Notes: a model not told the origin generated them from the letters alone. 64,000 nucleotides of DNA from Eudorina sp. 2006-703-Eu-15 (GCA_003117195.1 BDSI01000064.1:1-64000); one strand, 5' to 3'; counted from the first letter of the stretch, positions 45,470 through 57,863 are shown. Translations and numbers: made by a program.

Positions 45470-48400
45470 ATGCACTCCCTGGGCAAGGCTCTTCTGGGCT
45501 CCGCCCGGCGAAGCAAGCAGAATGTGAGATCTGCTGCAAATATGATCATATCACACAATTCTTACGGACATGTCAGATGCTTTAATCGCCTCTGATTGTT
45601 GACACGTCAAGCAGCCGATCATGCTTGCACTTCTACCAAAAGGATTCCGCTGGGAAGCGCGATGATGATTACACTATTGCATGCTTCGTAGGGTCTGCTG
45701 CTCCAAGCTCTTCGTTACTATGCCGTCAAGGATGTCCGGTTTGGAATCGAGTGCCGTGATAAAGTGCTCGTTGGCGTCAACAAGCTTGCCGATGCGGTCC
45801 AGGTCACTCTTGGCCCAAAGGTGAGCCGAACAACGAACAGGCCCTGCCGTGTCAACTTCTTGAGGGGTAACGAGCAGCACGTTGGCGTCCGACGTGTGCA
45901 TACCTGTCGGTCGGCCCAGGTGCCTGTAGCCTGAGAACCCAAATGCGGTGGGAATCTTGGGTGCGACTGGCGTGCGAAGTTCCAGCCGTGCCACTGGCAA
46001 ATGCACCTGATGTAGTGATGTTGGGCCCACATGATGACGGGTCATCAGGGCCGGCAGTCATGGCCGGCCCCCTATACAGGCATTGTCCGCCATCATCTCA
46101 AGCCGGCTCGTGTCGCTTTTGATTTGGGTTGGGCAGGAGGTCCTCGGGTGGCGGTTGCCCTTAACTCTTGTTTGGTTCCCTTAGGTTGGGCAATGGAGTC
46201 GCCCAGGGTTGTGACCCGATGACGTCTGCCGCCATGTAAAGCGGCTTGAGCATCTCTCGGTGTCGCAAAGAGAGTTCCACCTCACTTTCCTCCTCCGCGC
46301 CCTAACTTCCAAGGGCAGTCATTCGCCGCGTGCGGGTCCGGTTCGGCCTGTGTGTTACCGCGTCCACCCCGGCTCACCATTCTGGTTACCACCGCACCGT
46401 CGCAAACCGCTGCGGCTCTGAGCGCGCTTTCATGCACCGCTGTCCCGCTGCAGGGCCGCAACGTGATGATCGAACAGAGCTACGGAGGCCCAAAGATCAC
46501 CAAGGACGGCGTCACTGTCGCCAAGGTGGGGCTGGCGGAACAACGAGCACATAAGGGGACCAGTCGCGTCGCAGCTCTAGCCCCTTGCCTGCACCGGGGT
46601 TGGAGTGCTGGACGGAGGGCTGAACAGTGTGCGGGTGGTGTATAAGCGAAGGGGAGGGAGACTAATTGTCTCCCTCCCCTCGAGTGTCCCCTCTGGTGAG
46701 GGGCCATTCGCGATAGGAGACATCGTGAATTGCGGTCTGCAGCGTGCGGCTGCACATTCCGAGGGCATCGGACAGGAAGGGAAGACAGTGAAGGGCGGGA
46801 TTGCGTCGGTGTCGGAGGGCAGGAGGCCGCGGTGGGCCCGCGCCCGGACTTGCGAAGGGGAGAGCTCGCGAGTATGTTCGCAGCGAAGCGCGGGCGTCTG
46901 TATATGGGAACCGGTACCCCCTGCGCCACTCGCTCAGCTCCAGTGGTGCGCGTTGCTGCTGCCGCGACGGCGGCCAAGCCGGCACGGCCAGCGAACCCCG
47001 AAGATGAACCCTAAGACAGAGGCGGAATCTTGGATGACCCGAGGCGGACTGTGGGTGGGAGTGTCCGCAGCGTCTGGCCCGGCCTGTGGCATCGCAGGGC
47101 AAGCCTGTAGGCCTTCACCTGTTACTTTCCGATGGCGCGCACCCCATGCACCCCATGCACCCCATGCACCCCATGCACCCCGTGCACCCCCTGTCATCCC
47201 CCGCCTGCAGGCCATTGAGCTGAAGGACAAGTTTGAGAACATCGGCGCCTCGCTGGTCAAGCAGGTGGCCTCCGCGACCAACGACGTGGCGGGCGATGGT
47301 GGGTGCAAACGTGTGCGGCGTGTTGCTGGCTGTGGTAGCCTCGCCCTCTCACCCACCCAGCCCACCCTTCGCGACAACCAGTCCACGGAGTCGGGGTTGT
47401 GTGCCTCTTACGCACGTCCGTGACGTTGGGCAGGACGCAACGCCCAGCCGTAGGCCGCAGCGAGGAGCCCCAAGCCGTCCCTCTCATGTCTCACCCACAA
47501 CCAGGATGAGTACATGACACCTGTGCGACATGTAACTATGTCGTCACTCGTAAGTACCACACACGACACAACACAACACAACACATCCCGGTCCCTGCCC
47601 CGCCGCCGCCTCCTCCGTCGCTCCCTGCGGCCTGCACTCCTGCGCCCCCCACGCGGTCCGTTGTTCTTGTCTTTTTCAACCCCACGCGGTCAGGCACCAC
47701 CACCGCCACCGTGCTCACGCGCGCCATCCTGGCGGAGGGCTGCAAGTCGGTGGCGGCGGGCATGAACCCCATGGACCTGCGCCGGGGGATCAACCTGGCG
47801 GTGGACCACGTGGTGTCGGTCCTCAAGAGCCGCGCCAAGATGATCTCCACTACCGAGGAGATCGCGCAGGTGAGGTCTGGGGTGGCGACCCAGCTCGGTA
47901 TGGGAATCTGAGCCGTGGAACAGGACGGAGGCGGTAGTGCTTGACACCGATAGGTTTCACAGCAGTCAATAGGAAACGGCCACAGATGCGCGTAGGACAC
48001 CACATCGTACAGGGTCAGAGCTCCGGCGTGACATTCTGGACTGTGCTTTCAGGTGAAAGGTTGACGAGGAAGGGTCGGCGGCCGGGCACGGCGGATGGGC
48101 CCTCCCTCTCACGGAGCACTTGCTCTCGAGACCCGCGCTCCCGCTCACTCCTGCCCTGTCCGCCCGCCCGCCCTCCCTCGCTTCGCGCTTGCTTCTCCCC
48201 CGCGTCCTCCGCCTCCCCCACCCCGACCCAGGTGGGCACCATCTCCGCAAACGGCGAGCGGGAGATCGGCGACCTGATTGCGCGGGCCATGGAGAAGGTG
48301 GGCAAGGAGGGCGTCATCACCGTCAACGACGGCAAGACGCTGGACAACGAGCTTGAGGTGAGCGATTATGCAGAAGGGGTAAGGGTACGGGTCGTCGGGC

Positions 48401-51400
48401 GCCAACTTGCGGGATGTAGCACGGTCCATGGTTAATGTGGGCGCGCACGTTGGTGTGGGATTGGGTTTGGTTGGGGGAAAGGCGGGGCCAGTCCCTTCCC
48501 GAAGCCAACCCGATATCCGACGGATGTCCTAACGGATCTCCACACAGATGGGCAAAAACCCCTGCCGCCCTCCTGTTGAACATGGCTGGGTCCGCGGAGG
48601 AGGTACCCTCCTTTCCAACGACCATGCTCGTTTCGGTCTTTGTTAACAAACAAACAATCCAACCAGCCAATTTAATAACCAGTAATCAAACAACCACTCC
48701 AACCAACGAATCCAACCACAATCCAACGAACCAATCCAACCAATCAACCAACCACCCGACGGACCCATCCAGGTGGTGGAGGGCATGAAGTTCGACCGCG
48801 GCTACATCTCGCCGTACTTCGTTACGGACCAGAAGACCATGAAGGTTGAGCTGGAGAACCCGCTCATCCTCATCTGCGAGAAGCGCATTAGCGGGTGAGT
48901 GCGGGTCCGAGGTGTCGCCGACCCGCGGGTCGCTCGCTCGTCCCTGCCTGCCCTCGTTCGTTTGCGAACCCTCTCCCCAGGGCTCGCTTCTGCGGTGCAA
49001 GCGACGGCGCATTACCTCCTAATGGCCTCTCCTCACGCACAGCCGGGCAGCCACCCGAGCCGTTTCTGCGGCCCTTCATCTGATACACAACGCACATTAC
49101 GCCGCTCGGACTCACTTCTGCCCTCAAATGCCCGGCTGCGTGTCACCCGGTAACATCGCTCCGGAACCCAACCCTGAGCCCCGCGAACGGCGGAAACCCG
49201 GCCCCATACACCGTCCTCGTTGCGCTGTCCCCTCTCCCATGCGGCCCCTCCTCCCCGCCCTCGTACGCCTTCGCAGCCTGGCCTCCCTGCTGCCGGTGCT
49301 GGAGAAGGTGGTCCAGGTGCAGCGGCCGCTTCTGATCATCGCGGAGGACGTGGAGAGCGAGGCGCTGGCCACCCTCATCGTCAACAAGCTGCGTGCGGGG
49401 CTCAAGGTGGGGGCACGGCGCGTCCGCGTGGGGGGAGAGGGAGCGTGAGGGAGCCCTGCGGAAAACAGAACTGGGGCTTGCGGTGGTGAGGGTCTGAGGT
49501 TTAGAAGGGTGTGTGCAGGTGGGGGGCCTGGCATGAAGTGGGTCTGGCAGGGATCGTCCGTAGCGAGAGACATGGGAACGTGGGGGTTGAGTTGTGCGGG
49601 GTTGTTCCGATCTAAATTGGGTTTGGGCGCATTGCAGTACCCGCGTCAGCATCCGCCCCGCGCATTACTCTCCCGGTGGCTCCTCATTGTTCCCCACTTT
49701 AACCGGCTCCACTTGTAAGCTGATTTGGCTACGGCACTTCTGTTTTGTCACTCATCGCCAATTCACCACACCCTCTCCTTCTCTTCCCTTAAGGTCTGCG
49801 CCGTCAAGGCCCCAGGCTTCGGTGACAACCGGAAGGCCAACCTGCAGGATATTGCGATCCTCACCGGCGGAGAGGTGGGCTGTGGAGGAGCGGGGTGCCG
49901 GGCTGTTTGTGTGTAGTGGGCTCGTGCGGGAGGTCGTGCGAGGCAGAGTAGGCTTGAGCTCAGTGGGCTGAATAGGACAGGCCAAATCAGCCCTGGCGCG
50001 ATATGCGACGGTTTGCGCGAGGAAGGCCATACGGGTGCATGGCGCGAAAAAGGTACCTGCATGGCCTTCGGTGCCCCAACGGCCGTTTTGGTGGGTCCCT
50101 GCGGGGGAACGTACCCCTCGCGACAGCGGCTAGCGTTGCCGTGGTAGTGGCGCTAGCCCGGGGAGACTGATTGGGGGCGGAATTGGAAGCTTGCGCTTGA
50201 GCCGCCCGGCGCCTCTCGCGACGATTTCATCCCATGGACCCACGGGTATATGAGTCAACTATGGTAGTATATGGTAGTATATGGGTCAACTATTTTTGCG
50301 CGTCTCAAGTGAGATACCGCCAGCACCGAACCCATCACTACCACAATGACCCGTGGGTCACTCACATCAATTGGGCTCCCTCCGCCCTCCAGGTGATCAG
50401 CGAGGAGCTGGGCCACAAGGTGGAGAACGTGGACGTGCGGTCGCTGGGCCAGGTGGGTGGGTCAGCACATGTACGGGTTAGGTTAGCCCGGTGGACTGCT
50501 CCAGGGTGGGGACGACAGTGGGGATGTGCATCTTACGGGCCCCTTCTATTGGCCCGATGGGTCGTTACATGGAATGGCCCGATGGGTCGGTGCATGGAAT
50601 ACGCGTGCTGGCCGTGGTGATGGGGGGCAGGCGGTCCGATCAAAGATCGGTGGAAAGGGAGGGAGATGTTCGCGTTCCTCGTCTACCAAGGGGCTGGGAG
50701 CACGTGCAATAGTCCCTTCTACACTCGCCCGCTCCCTCTCCAGTCTCCACCGCACCCCCATCCGGCTGCCTATCGAAACCCGCGGGGGCGACCCTCCCTG
50801 CTTGATCATCGTGGCGTGCCCGTGCGTCTTAAGTCCAGAGCCAGGCGTGCCCTTTCCCTTTGGTCCGCCAGTGTCTGTCCAGACCGATATCGCAAATGCC
50901 CCACCGGCCTTCACGCCTCGCGCCACCCTCCCGAATGCCCCTCCCTTTGCCCCTGCCTCCCGGTTTCCCCCGCCAGGCCAAGCGCATCACCGTCACCAAG
51001 GACGACACCATCATCCTGCACGGTGCCGGCACCAAGGCCGACATCGCTGCCCGCTGCGAGATGATCCGCAGCGCCATCGAGGCCTCCACCAGCGACTACG
51101 ACCGGTAGGACCCGGGGAAGGGAAGGGGGCGAAGGTGCATAGGGGGGCGGCGGCTTCTTGAGGGGTGAGTGAAGAGAGGCCGACTGGGTGCGGAGAGGGC
51201 GCAAGGGACTCTCAGTTTGCCCATTCGCACGCACCCAGGCAAACCCATGCCCGCCCTGCCGTTGCCCACGCACTCGCTATTCCTGCTGTGCGAACATACA
51301 CACGGCAGGTTTTACTGTTACTTACATGGCATTCCGAATTGACTTGGGTGAGTTTCCTTGCTGAACAATCACAGTGTCTGTCCTTCATGACGGCTCAGGA

Positions 51401-53188
51401 ACCAACAACACTCGCACATAAAGACTCTGCAGAATTGCAGTTGATGTGGGTCACGCGGGTACACTGACACCCAACAACCACCCGGCCGCCCGCAGTGAGA
51501 AGCTCCAGGAGCGGCTGGCCAAGCTGTCGGGCGGTGTGGCCGTGCTCAAGATCGGTGGCGGCTCGGAGGTGGAGGTGGGCGAGAAGAAGGACCGAGTGGT
51601 GGACGCGCTCAACGCCACCAAGGCGGCCGTGGAGGAGGGCATCGTGCCGGGTGCGTGATGTGACGTGGCGTGGGGGGAGGGGGCGCGCGCGGCGCGGGGC
51701 GCGGGGAAGTCGATGCCTCCATGTTTAGCGGCTCGATCCGGTCATGTATCCGCAAGCAAAGCACACCCCCGAGCATCACCCACACCCACCCTAACCACCC
51801 TAACCACCCAATCGCCCAACCCAACGTAAACCTAACCCACCCAAACGCACAACCCACCCACCTTCCTACCTGACGTCAGCAACTCGGCCTGGCCCGACCT
51901 GACCCGACCCGACCCGACCCTTGCACGACACCTAGGCGGTGGCGCTGCGCTGCTTCACGCCTCCAAGACCCTTGACGACGTGAAAGCCAAGCTCACCAAC
52001 TTTGACCAAACGATCGGCGTGCAGATCATCCAGAACGCCCTGCGGGTGAGGGGTCGGGTGGCCGGCGGGGAGCTGCGGGTGTGCAGTGCAGTGGGAGCTC
52101 GCGGGCCTGAGCCTGATGACCGCCGGGGTCGACCCTGCACACGGCGTTGTTCATGGAGTTCACTGTGGTGAAGAGCGGCTCGTCCTCGGACTCAATCCCC
52201 AAACTTCGGTTTCGAACCTCGGCTTGACACTTGAGACTGCGGGCGCGCAGGTGCCGATGAAGACCATCGCCAGCAACGCCGGTGTGGAGGGAGCCGTTGT
52301 GGTCGGCAAGGTAAGGGATCGGCGGTTGCTGGTTGTCAGTTGGTCCGTTGCGGTGCACGGCATATTCGTCCCCTTCCCTAAAGCAACTCAAGAGTTGCTT
52401 CCGTAACTGTGACTGTGGAGGTGCCCCTTCAGACGGGCAGAGAGGGTGCCGGGTAGGTGGGCGCCGAGGAGCGGGGGGCCGCGAAAGGAACCCGCATGTA
52501 GAACAAGCCCTTACGGCCCGCTCTCGTGCACGTTACGTCGTACACCAGGTCCTGGAGCTTGAAGACCCGGCCATGGGCTACAACGCAGCGACCGGGGAGT
52601 ACCAGGATATGGTCAAGAGCGGCATCATCGACCCGCTCAAGGTGGGGGAAGTGCGTGCATGTGCCGCCCCAGGCACCTGCGTCTTTTGGTACATACATGT
52701 GTCCACGTGCATGCGCTCATACACATACACACCCACCTCCGCCTCCTCCCTCATGCAAACTCTCATACGCAACTCTCCGTAATATCACATACCATACACG
52801 TATATCCACAGTTCTCACAGATGCGCGCGCGTTGGTTGGGTCTTTCTCCTGAGCGTTCCCGAGAATGCGGATGGCTTCAAACACGTGTGGTGAGGCAGTG
52901 ATGTGCGTTGGAGATGTGGGTTTGGGCTTCCCGACCCCTTTCTACGCGCTGCCCGGCCTGTTTCTCATCAAACACACACACGCGCGCTCTTAGCTACGGC
53001 CTTTGCATGTCACTCACTCCTGCTCTTCCTGCCTGTGAATACACACGCGCGCGCAGGTGGTGCGCACCGCGCTCGTGGACGCCGCCAGCGTGTCCTCCCT
53101 CATCACCACCTCGGAGTGTGTGGTGGTGGAGGCGCCCGAGGAGAAGAAGCCCGCGGCAGGCTACCCGCCAGCTCCTGATATGTACTGA
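45470..53188 (+). CDS. CPN60: Mitochondrial chaperonin HSP60 (CPN60)
   Basis: Sixteen exons, all phases closing to 571 residues: 45470-45523, 45692-45820, 46454-46525, 47211-47298, 47694-47869, 48232-48357, 48773-48894, 49277-49406, 49794-49874, 50393-50452, 50977-51104, 51496-51650, 51936-52045, 52251-52310, 52549-52641, 53057-53188. Exon 1 ([18 protein letters not shown]) is a basic, Ser/Ala-rich amphipathic presequence typical of mitochondrial import. The body is a full group I chaperonin: [42 protein letters not shown]-binding GDGTTTAT (Asp114), the apical domain, and the catalytic Asp425 in [20 protein letters not shown]. It folds imported proteins in the matrix with HSP10. Plastid CPN60 alpha/beta is less likely given the [10 protein letters not shown] and [12 protein letters not shown] signatures and the presequence. 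The C-terminus [16 protein letters not shown] replaces the usual Gly-Gly-Met tail. Exon 2 and exon 13 acceptors are TAG, exon 9 is AAG. Confidence 0.95.
47141..47188. repeat. (CCCATGCAC)n 9-bp tandem array
   Basis: About five units in HSP60 intron 3, ending 20 bp before the exon 4 acceptor. Confidence 0.9.
51892..51920. repeat. (GACCC)n tandem repeat
   Basis: Tandem GACCC units in HSP60 intron 12, about 15 bp from the exon 13 acceptor. The same motif occurs at 32104 and, on the other strand, at 8391. Confidence 0.8.
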
Positions 53189-54145
53189 AGCAGCGGCGGC
53201 CAGTTTAGAGGCCTTGGACAGGACTTGACTTAACGGGGCTGAATGGTTGCGCAGATCCCCCGGGAGTGTCCTAACCGAGATCCCTGGCGGCGGCGACCGG
53301 TGCTTGACAGCTGCGTTTAAGGAGAGGCGCTGAATCGCCTTGCCTGAACGCGTCAAGGCTGCCCCTTGCGGGCTAGCTAAGGCCTGATGTCGCGCAGCCT
53401 GCAGCGCCTGGCGTGAGGTTGCTGCAAGGCACCCTACCACCAGAGGGGCTGTGGACATGACCCCAGAACATGAGACTACCGTTGTCGTGGGTTGCACTGT
53501 TGAGGACCCTGGGCGTCTGCGAGTGAGCGGCTGGGCTGGGCACCGGGTGCTGTCCGGATACGCTGGTGGAGTGAAGTTGTTGTAGTTGCTGGGCATGGGG
53601 CAGCTTGCCCGGGTCCGCTTTCTGCTGCGTGCAATGGGTGCAAAGCTGCATACGGAATTCTGAAGGCGCCTTGGTTGTTTCGCGCCCTATCTTGGCAGGC
53701 TCCGGCACGCAAAGCGACGTCGGGACCTAGCATGTGCCCGCAAGGCCGCAGCGAGCAGCTCTCATTCGCGGACAATCCCATGTACTTGGCCCAGGACGCA
53801 TGTGCGGGCCCACCAAACTACCTACCTGCCTTGCCTAGTCGTTCTTACCAGTTTTTTTCTGCTGGGTGTTTGCCGTTCACGGTCTCTGGTTTGCTTGCTT
53901 TCTAGTTGTGCGGTAGCAGAGGTAGGAAGGTTGGGGCCGCAGCGGCAGTGCGACCGATGTGGCAAGACATCGAGTGTGGCGCCGCGCCGGTCTAAACACG
54001 GTGCGGACGCCGTACGTTTCCAACCCTATCAACGATATGTCTCGCATACATCCGTCCCATATGTCCCCACTCCATTCCATCCGATCGAATGATGGCACTT
54101 GCGAGGAGCTTCAGTGAGTCAGTGATGAGCCGCCTGGTCCGTTGG
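53189..54145. other. 3' flank of HSP60
   Basis: Probable 3'UTR followed by intergenic sequence up to the LTR element. No coding sequence supported. Confidence 0.45.
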
Positions 54146-54220
54146 TGTAACGACGTTAGGCCTAAAGAGGCCGCTCGTCCAAAGTTCGCACGTGCCGTAT
54201 GGCGCTTGCATTTTGAACCG
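54146..54220 (+). repeat. Truncated LTR copy (75 bp)
   Basis: Starts TGTAACGACGTTAGGCCTAA and matches 54680-54753 with a 1-nt gap and a few substitutions. It stops abruptly where internal polyprotein sequence begins, so most of the LTR is missing. Confidence 0.7.
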
Positions 54221-54618
54221 CTAAGGGCCGAGGCAAGTGCATGCCGCGCTTCATTGGCCCCTTCCGCATCACACAAATGCTTGGTGACAACGCTGCGCGC
54301 CTCCAACTGCCGGAGCACCTTCGGATGCACAATGTGTTCCACGTCTCCCTGCTGCGCACCTACGTCGCAAGCAGCAGCGCACCGCCAGCCCACGCTATAC
54401 CAGCTGAGCAGGGCGAGCCGCTCTGGTTCGTGGAGGAACATGAGCACCGCGCCGCGCGCAGTGGGCGACGGGTCCGCACGGAGTACCTCGTGCGCTGGCA
54501 AAAGCACGGCCCCGAGTACGACTCCTGGGAGTCCGCCCAAGACTGCATGCGAGGCTGCCGCGCTGCCGTAGACGCGTACCACACCAAGCTGTACGCTGAA
54601 GGCGTGCCCCTGCCCTGA
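54221..54618 (+). pseudogene. Ty3/gypsy chromovirus polyprotein, C-terminal fragment
   Basis: The open frame ends the pol polyprotein of a plant-type chromovirus. The end-of-integrase SH3-like module reads MPRFIGPFRITQMLGDNAAR and LPEHLRMHNVFHVSLLRTYV. A chromodomain follows: RTEYLVRWQKHGPEYDSWES, with the aromatic positions Tyr/Trp/Trp visible, used by these elements to target chromatin. The stop is at 54616-54618. Gag, protease, reverse transcriptase, RNase H and the integrase core are absent, so this is a relic. The frame is intact over ~130 codons, which suggests either a fairly recent internal deletion or chance. Confidence 0.85.
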
Positions 54619-54666
54619 GCGCCTCAAGCTACTTCCTCCCGGCGCCCCGAGGACGGGTTCGCATGC

Positions 54667-54679
54667 AAGAGGGGGGGAA
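54667..54679 (+). other. Polypurine tract of the LTR element
   Basis: AAGAGGGGGGGAA lies immediately before TGTAACGACG of the 3' LTR, the standard plus-strand primer site of LTR retrotransposons. Confidence 0.7.
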
Positions 54680-54773
54680 TGTAACGACGTTAGGCCTAAG
54701 AGGCCGCTCGTCCAAAGTTCGCACGTGCCGTATGGCTCTTGCATTTTGAGCCGGTTAAATACCGATGCTTCAA
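54680..54773 (+). mobile_element. 3' LTR, 5' portion
   Basis: Begins TGTAACGACG directly after the polypurine tract and repeats the 54146 copy. The distal end is not identifiable because a palindromic element begins at 54774. Confidence 0.65.
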
Positions 54774-54976
54774 CCTAAACGGTATTATTCAATACCACCA
54801 ATCTATGGACTCTTAACCTCCAAGTTAGTTACATTACGACTTGGGACCCTATAGCGCTATAGGGCCCGAGCTTTGTCACAGTTAAAGCTCGGGCCCTATA
54901 GGGTCCCTAGTCGTAATGTAACTAACTTGTAGGTTAGTAGTCCACAGATTGGTGGTATTGAATAATACCGTTTAGG
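54774..54976. mobile_element. 203-bp near-perfect palindrome (MITE-like foldback)
   Basis: Left arm begins CCTAAACGGTATTATTCAAT and the right arm ends with its reverse complement at 54976. The arms run for about 80 bp each with a few mismatches; a second inverted repeat around CTATAGGGCCCGAGCTTT sits at the centre. Size and structure fit a miniature inverted-repeat element. I see no target-site duplication. Confidence 0.7.
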
Positions 54977-55166
54977 ATGTGCAGTGCCGATTGAGGTGCA
55001 GGCATGAGAAGGGGTGTGCACTGGAAATCGCAGGCGGGGCTGCCGGGCTGGACGGGCCTGGCCGTATTTGTGTTGGGTATGGCCCACACACAGCGGCGGC
55101 GAGGCCTGCTTGCTGTTGCAACCCGGATCCGTGGTTGGTGCCGGTACCGTATGAGACCTCCCGCCT

Positions 55167-55376
55167 GCGGTCGGCTGTGTGGCGATGGCCTCCTGTGGTG
55201 CAATTTGAAGGTGTTTTGGACTTCTGATGCGCTGTGGCCTGGTCCGTGACACCAAGGAAAAGGTGATGCTCCCGGGGCAGGACGGCAGAGGGCGCAGCAC
55301 AGCGCATTAGAAGCCCATCCAGGTAGAACACCTTCAAATTGGACCATCACGAGGCCATCGCCACACAGCCGACCGC
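55167..55376. repeat. Second ~210-bp imperfect palindrome
   Basis: GCGGTCGGCTGTGTGGCGAT at 55167 is repeated inverted at 55357-55376. CAATTTGAAGGTGTT and TTCTGATGCGCTGTG are also mirrored inside, giving arms of about 75 bp around a ~45-bp centre. Unrelated in sequence to the previous palindrome. Confidence 0.65.
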
Positions 55377-57863
55377 TGATACAGCGGGTATCTTTGCTTT
55401 GCTTCGCCTGCGACGAGAAGGGTCACGGGGCAGCGGGCGCTGAGCATGTGAAGCAGTCCCCCTCGGGTGGCGATCACGACCACTGTGCCTTATTTGCCAA
55501 CCTTGAGCTGATTCGGTCACCGTGCCAAGAACACGTGGACATCTACCTAGCAACCCCAGGGTCAAGGCGGGCCCTGACATGGAACTAGCGCAAGGCGCGT
55601 CCAACACCGCAGAGATTGCTTACGCTGTACCGGAAATTCCAACCCCAGGGTTGCACTGACTTCCGGAGGGGCCCTAAGCTGTTGCGCTGCCCCTCGACCT
55701 GCACTGATCGATCACTGTAAGCGGCTATCAGTTCGGGCGACGGGGACTCAGCAAGAAGCACTGATGGGTGGATTGAACATCCCTTTGACTTGCGGCGCCG
55801 GAGCGTGATCGGCTTGCGGGCCCTGCTTCCGTGTGGGCCGTTCCAGAATTGTGGGCCTCTGGGCAGAGCGAGGCGAGGCCATCGCGTGCGCCACGCAAAC
55901 AGTCCCGGTGAGAGGGGCGACGGAGATCTACTCGTGGTGACAGCTCAACAGTTGTGTTTTCAGCTGTGAGAAAAGCAACAGGTGGGGCCCGCGTCCTCGT
56001 GCAGCTGACAGGGGAGATAGAGCGAGCCAACACAGTCCCAAAGGCTTTCGGGAGCTGCCGGATGTCGAACACCAGCCGGGCGCTCAGTGGACAACGGCCC
56101 CATGGAAGTTGCAGGGCAAGAACGGGTGATGGCCGTTTTGCTTGAGCTGCGTCACAGGGCGCTTCCATGATCCCACGCTCCCAGCAACAGCAACGTCCGT
56201 GTCCGAGGTCCATTACGAATTTACGATGGCACATTCAAAACGGCGGGAACTGTCGCGTACATGCAGTGCAGACCCTGCAGTGCCCAACAGCTCGGCAGTT
56301 CCGACTTCACGGTTGATGTCCGTCATATGGTCAAGGGGACGAGGGCAGGACAAGGGCGACGAGCGGTGCCCACCGCACGACAAACGGCGGGTGCCGCTGT
56401 CCCGCCTCGCCCTGTGATGTGGCGCGCCCCGGGCACCCTGTGGCGACACCAGGACGGACCTCCTTGCCGGCACGCCCGCCCATACACCCCATCCGCATCG
56501 TCCGCACAACGGCACGATGCCTCTGGTAAACTGGGTCACTCAATCTGGGCATCTAGAGACAGCGCTCGTCGAAGCCCTGGCGCCGCAGTAAGGTGCGGCA
56601 CGTCATGAACAGCAAGTGGCCGTGCCGGCCCGGTGCCGCTACGCTAGTTGAAGAGAGGGGCCGAACGCCATGCCCATGAGATCGGCCCCAATGCGGTGCA
56701 ATGCGGTCCGGCTCAGCCCAGGTCAACGTGCAGATGCACACCTGGACGGCTGGGCGGCCAAACGCACGGGTTGGACCCTGCAGATCAGCTCTATCTGACA
56801 CTAACCGACCGGTACCATGCCAACCGCACCCGGACACACCCTTCACTTCACCTTCAGGGTACGGCGCGGTTGCCGCAACCCCAGGTACGGCAGGCGCGAA
56901 CGCGTATGTTCCGGCTCCTCCTCAACAGTACCAACAGATGACAGCACCTGAATTCCGACAGCAGGTGCCGAACACCGAAGCGCGCCTGCCCGGCGTTGCG
57001 CCAGCAGCTCCGTCCCACACGACGGGGCGCTGCCGACCCCCAGGCGCGCGCCTCCCACCTGGATGCGTCCGCAGAGCAACCCCAGCGTCCCGGCCACGCC
57101 GCCCATCGGGATGCCTCCGTGGTGTTTAATGAGAAGACCACCCAGAACCGCCCAGGTCTCCGTGGTGTCATCACAGCCACCCGGGCGTGCACCATGCGGC
57201 ACCAACATGTCCACCTCAAGCGGGCTCCCATCCGACATCCCCTCAAGCCCATTTCCCTCAAGTCCACTTCCCACATCCCCTCTCGCCCTAATCTTGAGTC
57301 CACCGCCCTCTCCCACTCCATCTGCCAACCCACGCGCCCAATCCAACCCAGCCAGCCCCTAGCCCCCCTGAACTGATGCAGGATGCACCCCGATCGTTCT
57401 CACATCGCGCATCTCGCTCTCATCGCCAGCTGCGGCACCTGTGCCGCAGCCCCCGCAGCCAGAGCGCCCGGCTGCCTCCCCGCCACCCACCGCCACCTCC
57501 TGATTAGGACCTCGGGTCCGGATCTACCTACACGGCCTCCCTGCAGCGGCGTTCTGATTCCAGTGTGCCGAGCCGTACTGCGGCAAGGCCAGCATGCGAC
57601 CGACCCGACCCACATGCTGCCGGGCCTGCTGCTGCTGGAAGGAACCTGTCCAGGCAGCAGGCACCCACCGAGCAGGCCAACAACGCAGGCAGGCAAGCAC
57701 TCTGCTCTGGCCTCCCGGTGTGGCCCAAGGGCCCCGATCCTGCGGCGCCTGCAGGCCCCCTCACCCTGCACCGTGTGATGGCTTCGTCCGGGTCCGTGCC
57801 GGACTTGCTTTTTGTAGCAATCCCCGTGATGCAGATTCAATGTCTATGTTACCCTTCCCTTCC
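55377..57863. other. Intergenic region with one weak exon candidate
   Basis: No confirmed gene. On plus, 56860-56968 lies between TTCACCTTCAG and CAG/GTGCCG and would encode a Gln/Ala/Pro stretch including VPAPPQQYQQMTAPEF, which looks like an exon. I could not find partner exons with matching phase. The remainder is low-information GC-rich sequence. Confidence 0.35.

Noticed and set aside
53189..54150. First TGTAA after HSP60 being in the LTR, suggesting transposon-derived polyadenylation
   Set aside because: TGTAA is also not found close behind several other genes here, so its position is not informative without transcript ends.
56843..57346. 167-codon minus-strand frame reading smoothly
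   Set aside because: It is the shadow of GC-rich plus-strand sequence; no homologous motif and no start or splice context.
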